Part shown: piece by piece, positions 62,994 to 64,000 of the stretch
Layout: the number at the start of each line of letters is the position of its first letter
How positions within the stretch are numbered: position 1 is the first letter of the stretch
NCBI GenBank assembly: GCA_934096585.1
Contig: CAKOMG010000006.1
Span: 1-64,000 of the forward strand
DNA from: an uncultured Bacilli bacterium
GTDB taxonomy: Bacteria; Bacillota_I; Bacilli_A; ML615J-28; CAG-698
Direction of reading: 5' to 3'
DNA length: 64,000 bases
Notes under the pieces: generated by a model
Told to the model about the DNA's origin: nothing
Database searches by the model: none
The model's input: the letters and a program-made list of their open reading frames with translations, nothing else
Translations under genes and position numbers: made by a program

Positions 62994-64000
62994 TTACTTC
63001 TCCTCATATAAATGTTTTTGGGTGTTAAACATTAATGCATATCGTTTGTTTAACGCCATTAATTCATGGTGCGTGCCACATTCTCTTATTTTACCATTAT
63101 CTATAAGATATATATAGTCTACATCTACTACTGTTGATAATCTATGAGCTATGATAAACATTGTTTTATCTTTCGCATTTTCAATTATTAGTTTGTTAAT
63201 TCTTTCTTCAGAAATTGGATCAAGTGAACTAGTTGGCTCATCAAGTATATATATATCTTTTTGACTTGCAAATACTCGAGCAATCACTAGTCTTTGACGT
63301 TCGCCACCACTAAAATTTGCTCCGTCACGATCAAACTCTCTTGTTACTTCTGTATATATACCTTTTATTAACGATTTAACCTTTTTATCTAGCCCTACAC
63401 TTTTTAATGCTTTCCATACTATTTCTTCATCTTCTTTTGATTGTACTCTTCTCATTAAGATGTTTTCAGCTATTGTAACGGCATATATTTTAAAATCTTG
63501 AAATATTATTGAGTACTCATTTCTAATTTGTGATGCATCTAATTCGTTATAATTATACTCATTTAAACTAATAGATCCCTTTGTCACTTGATAAAAATTT
63601 AATAATAGCTTCATTAGTGTTGTTTTGCCACTGCCATTTACTCCAACAATCGCAATTTTTTTACCTTTTAAAGCTTTCATTGATATATTATTCAATACAT
63701 CTTGATCCGTATTTGGATACCTAAAGCTAACATCATTTAATGTAATGCTATCGAATTGAAATTTAATATTTTTTCTTCTTTGTTCAACTTCCGGGTTATA
63801 TTCTAACATCCATATAAAGTCTTCAACATATAATGCATTATTTTTTAGACTAGTTATTAAATTAGCTAATTCTAAAACTTTACCCTGAAACTTCGTTAAA
63901 GCATTAATCATTGTTGTAAAAGATGCTATATCTATTATATGTTTGGCTAAGCGATACAATAAAACTAAATAAGAACCTAAACCACTAATAATATTACTGC
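62994..64000 (-). CDS. ABC exporter (membrane plus ATPase), 5' end beyond right edge
   Basis: The last ~334 residues are in the window and the frame stays open to base 64000. End of the exporter membrane domain (to ~90), then an NBD with Walker A GVNGSGKTTLMK, signature FSGGERQRLVIAR, Walker B IYILDEPTSSLD and H-loop AHRLST, all canonical. The insertion-rich style (ALKSVGLDKKVKSL, GANFSGGE) recalls peptide/bacteriocin-type exporters, but the substrate cannot be told from this part. Confidence 0.88.
   Translation of the reverse strand, partial: SNIISGLGSYLVLLYRLAKHIIDIASFTTMINALTKFQGKVLELANLITSLKNNALYVEDFIWMLEYNPEVEQRRKNIKFQFDSITLNDVSFRYPNTDQDVLNNISMKALKGKKIAIVGVNGSGKTTLMKLLLNFYQVTKGSISLNEYNYNELDASQIRNEYSIIFQDFKIYAVTIAENILMRRVQSKEDEEIVWKALKSVGLDKKVKSLIKGIYTEVTREFDRDGANFSGGERQRLVIARVFASQKDIYILDEPTSSLDPISEERINKLIIENAKDKTMFIIAHRLSTVVDVDYIYLIDNGKIRECGTHHELMALNKRYALMFNTQKHLYEEK

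Noticed and set aside
1..64000. Mycoplasma-type genetic code (TGA as Trp)
   Set aside because: Trp is encoded by TGG throughout, and TGA closes genes such as tldD.
1..64000. CRISPR arrays, tRNA or rRNA genes, insertion sequences
   Set aside because: I looked for regular repeats, cloverleaf-like stretches and transposase motifs and found none I could support.

Overview
The window comes from a very AT-rich, low-GC Gram-positive anaerobe, probably an uncultured gut member of the Bacilli/Erysipelotrichia-Mollicutes-like lineages (RF39-type). The support is inference from content: a Firmicutes-style tmk-holB-ricT-trmN6-rsmI cluster, SUF assembly in the order sufCDSUB, an ECF vitamin-transport core (ecfA1-A2-T) and an FMN-riboswitch RibU. 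Pyruvate:ferredoxin oxidoreductase, a sodium-pumping oxaloacetate decarboxylase and a SpoIIE-like phosphatase point the same way. TGG encodes Trp and TGA acts as stop, so the code looks standard. I saw no rRNA, tRNA, CRISPR array, transposase or integrase. Almost all genes are on the minus strand. The plus-strand exceptions are a phosphoesterase, a HAD-peptidase pair and a rhodanese.

Layout. 1-6.8 kb is an accessory operon, read right to left: one or two tiny ORFs, a 204-residue unknown, a Mur-ligase-like enzyme without the usual UDP-substrate domain, and a giant YD-repeat (RHS-like) protein that runs off the left edge. 6.8-11.8 kb is the SUF operon. 12-15.8 kb is a heterodimeric ABC exporter, followed by a decayed lipoprotein gene. 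16.5-20.1 kb is PFOR. 20.2-23.3 kb holds an MFS sugar-type carrier and a Na/Pi-cotransporter homologue. 23.4-27.8 kb is the tmk-to-rsmI cluster. 27.9-32.1 kb holds truA, the ECF core and biotin ligase. 32.2-37.1 kb is the sodium-translocating decarboxylase operon, with its alpha gene present twice as an apparently perfect tandem duplication. 37.1-43 kb holds an alpha/beta hydrolase, a large secreted metalloprotease/leucine-rich-repeat protein and three tandem paralogous lipoproteins. 43.3-45 kb is the GGGtGRT/NifU-like pair. 45.2-48.5 kb holds zinc-ribbon proteins, rpsD with a long leader, and an ECF sigma/anti-sigma pair. 48.6-56.3 kb holds tldE-tldD, ribU, hsp20, pgk-HPr-like-tpiA and msmX. 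The rest holds a HAD phosphatase, an M42 peptidase, a thiol lipoprotein, a PucR-type regulator, a rhodanese, a SpoIIE-like protein, a DUF697 protein and a partial ABC exporter.

How the parts connect. Pyruvate is oxidised by PFOR; oxaloacetate decarboxylation charges a sodium gradient that Na-coupled carriers can use, with BirA loading biotin on the carrier subunit. SUF, and possibly the GGGtGRT pair, supply iron-sulfur clusters. The most interesting link is regulatory. The ECF sigma operon and the YD-repeat operon, about 42 kb apart, have the same unusual promoter, AAC-N17-TGTCTTATT. This suggests the sigma factor controls itself and the YD-repeat operon, which I propose as the candidate new system: an ECF-controlled, leaderless, phage-tail-flavoured surface or weapon cassette that includes a Mur-type ligase.
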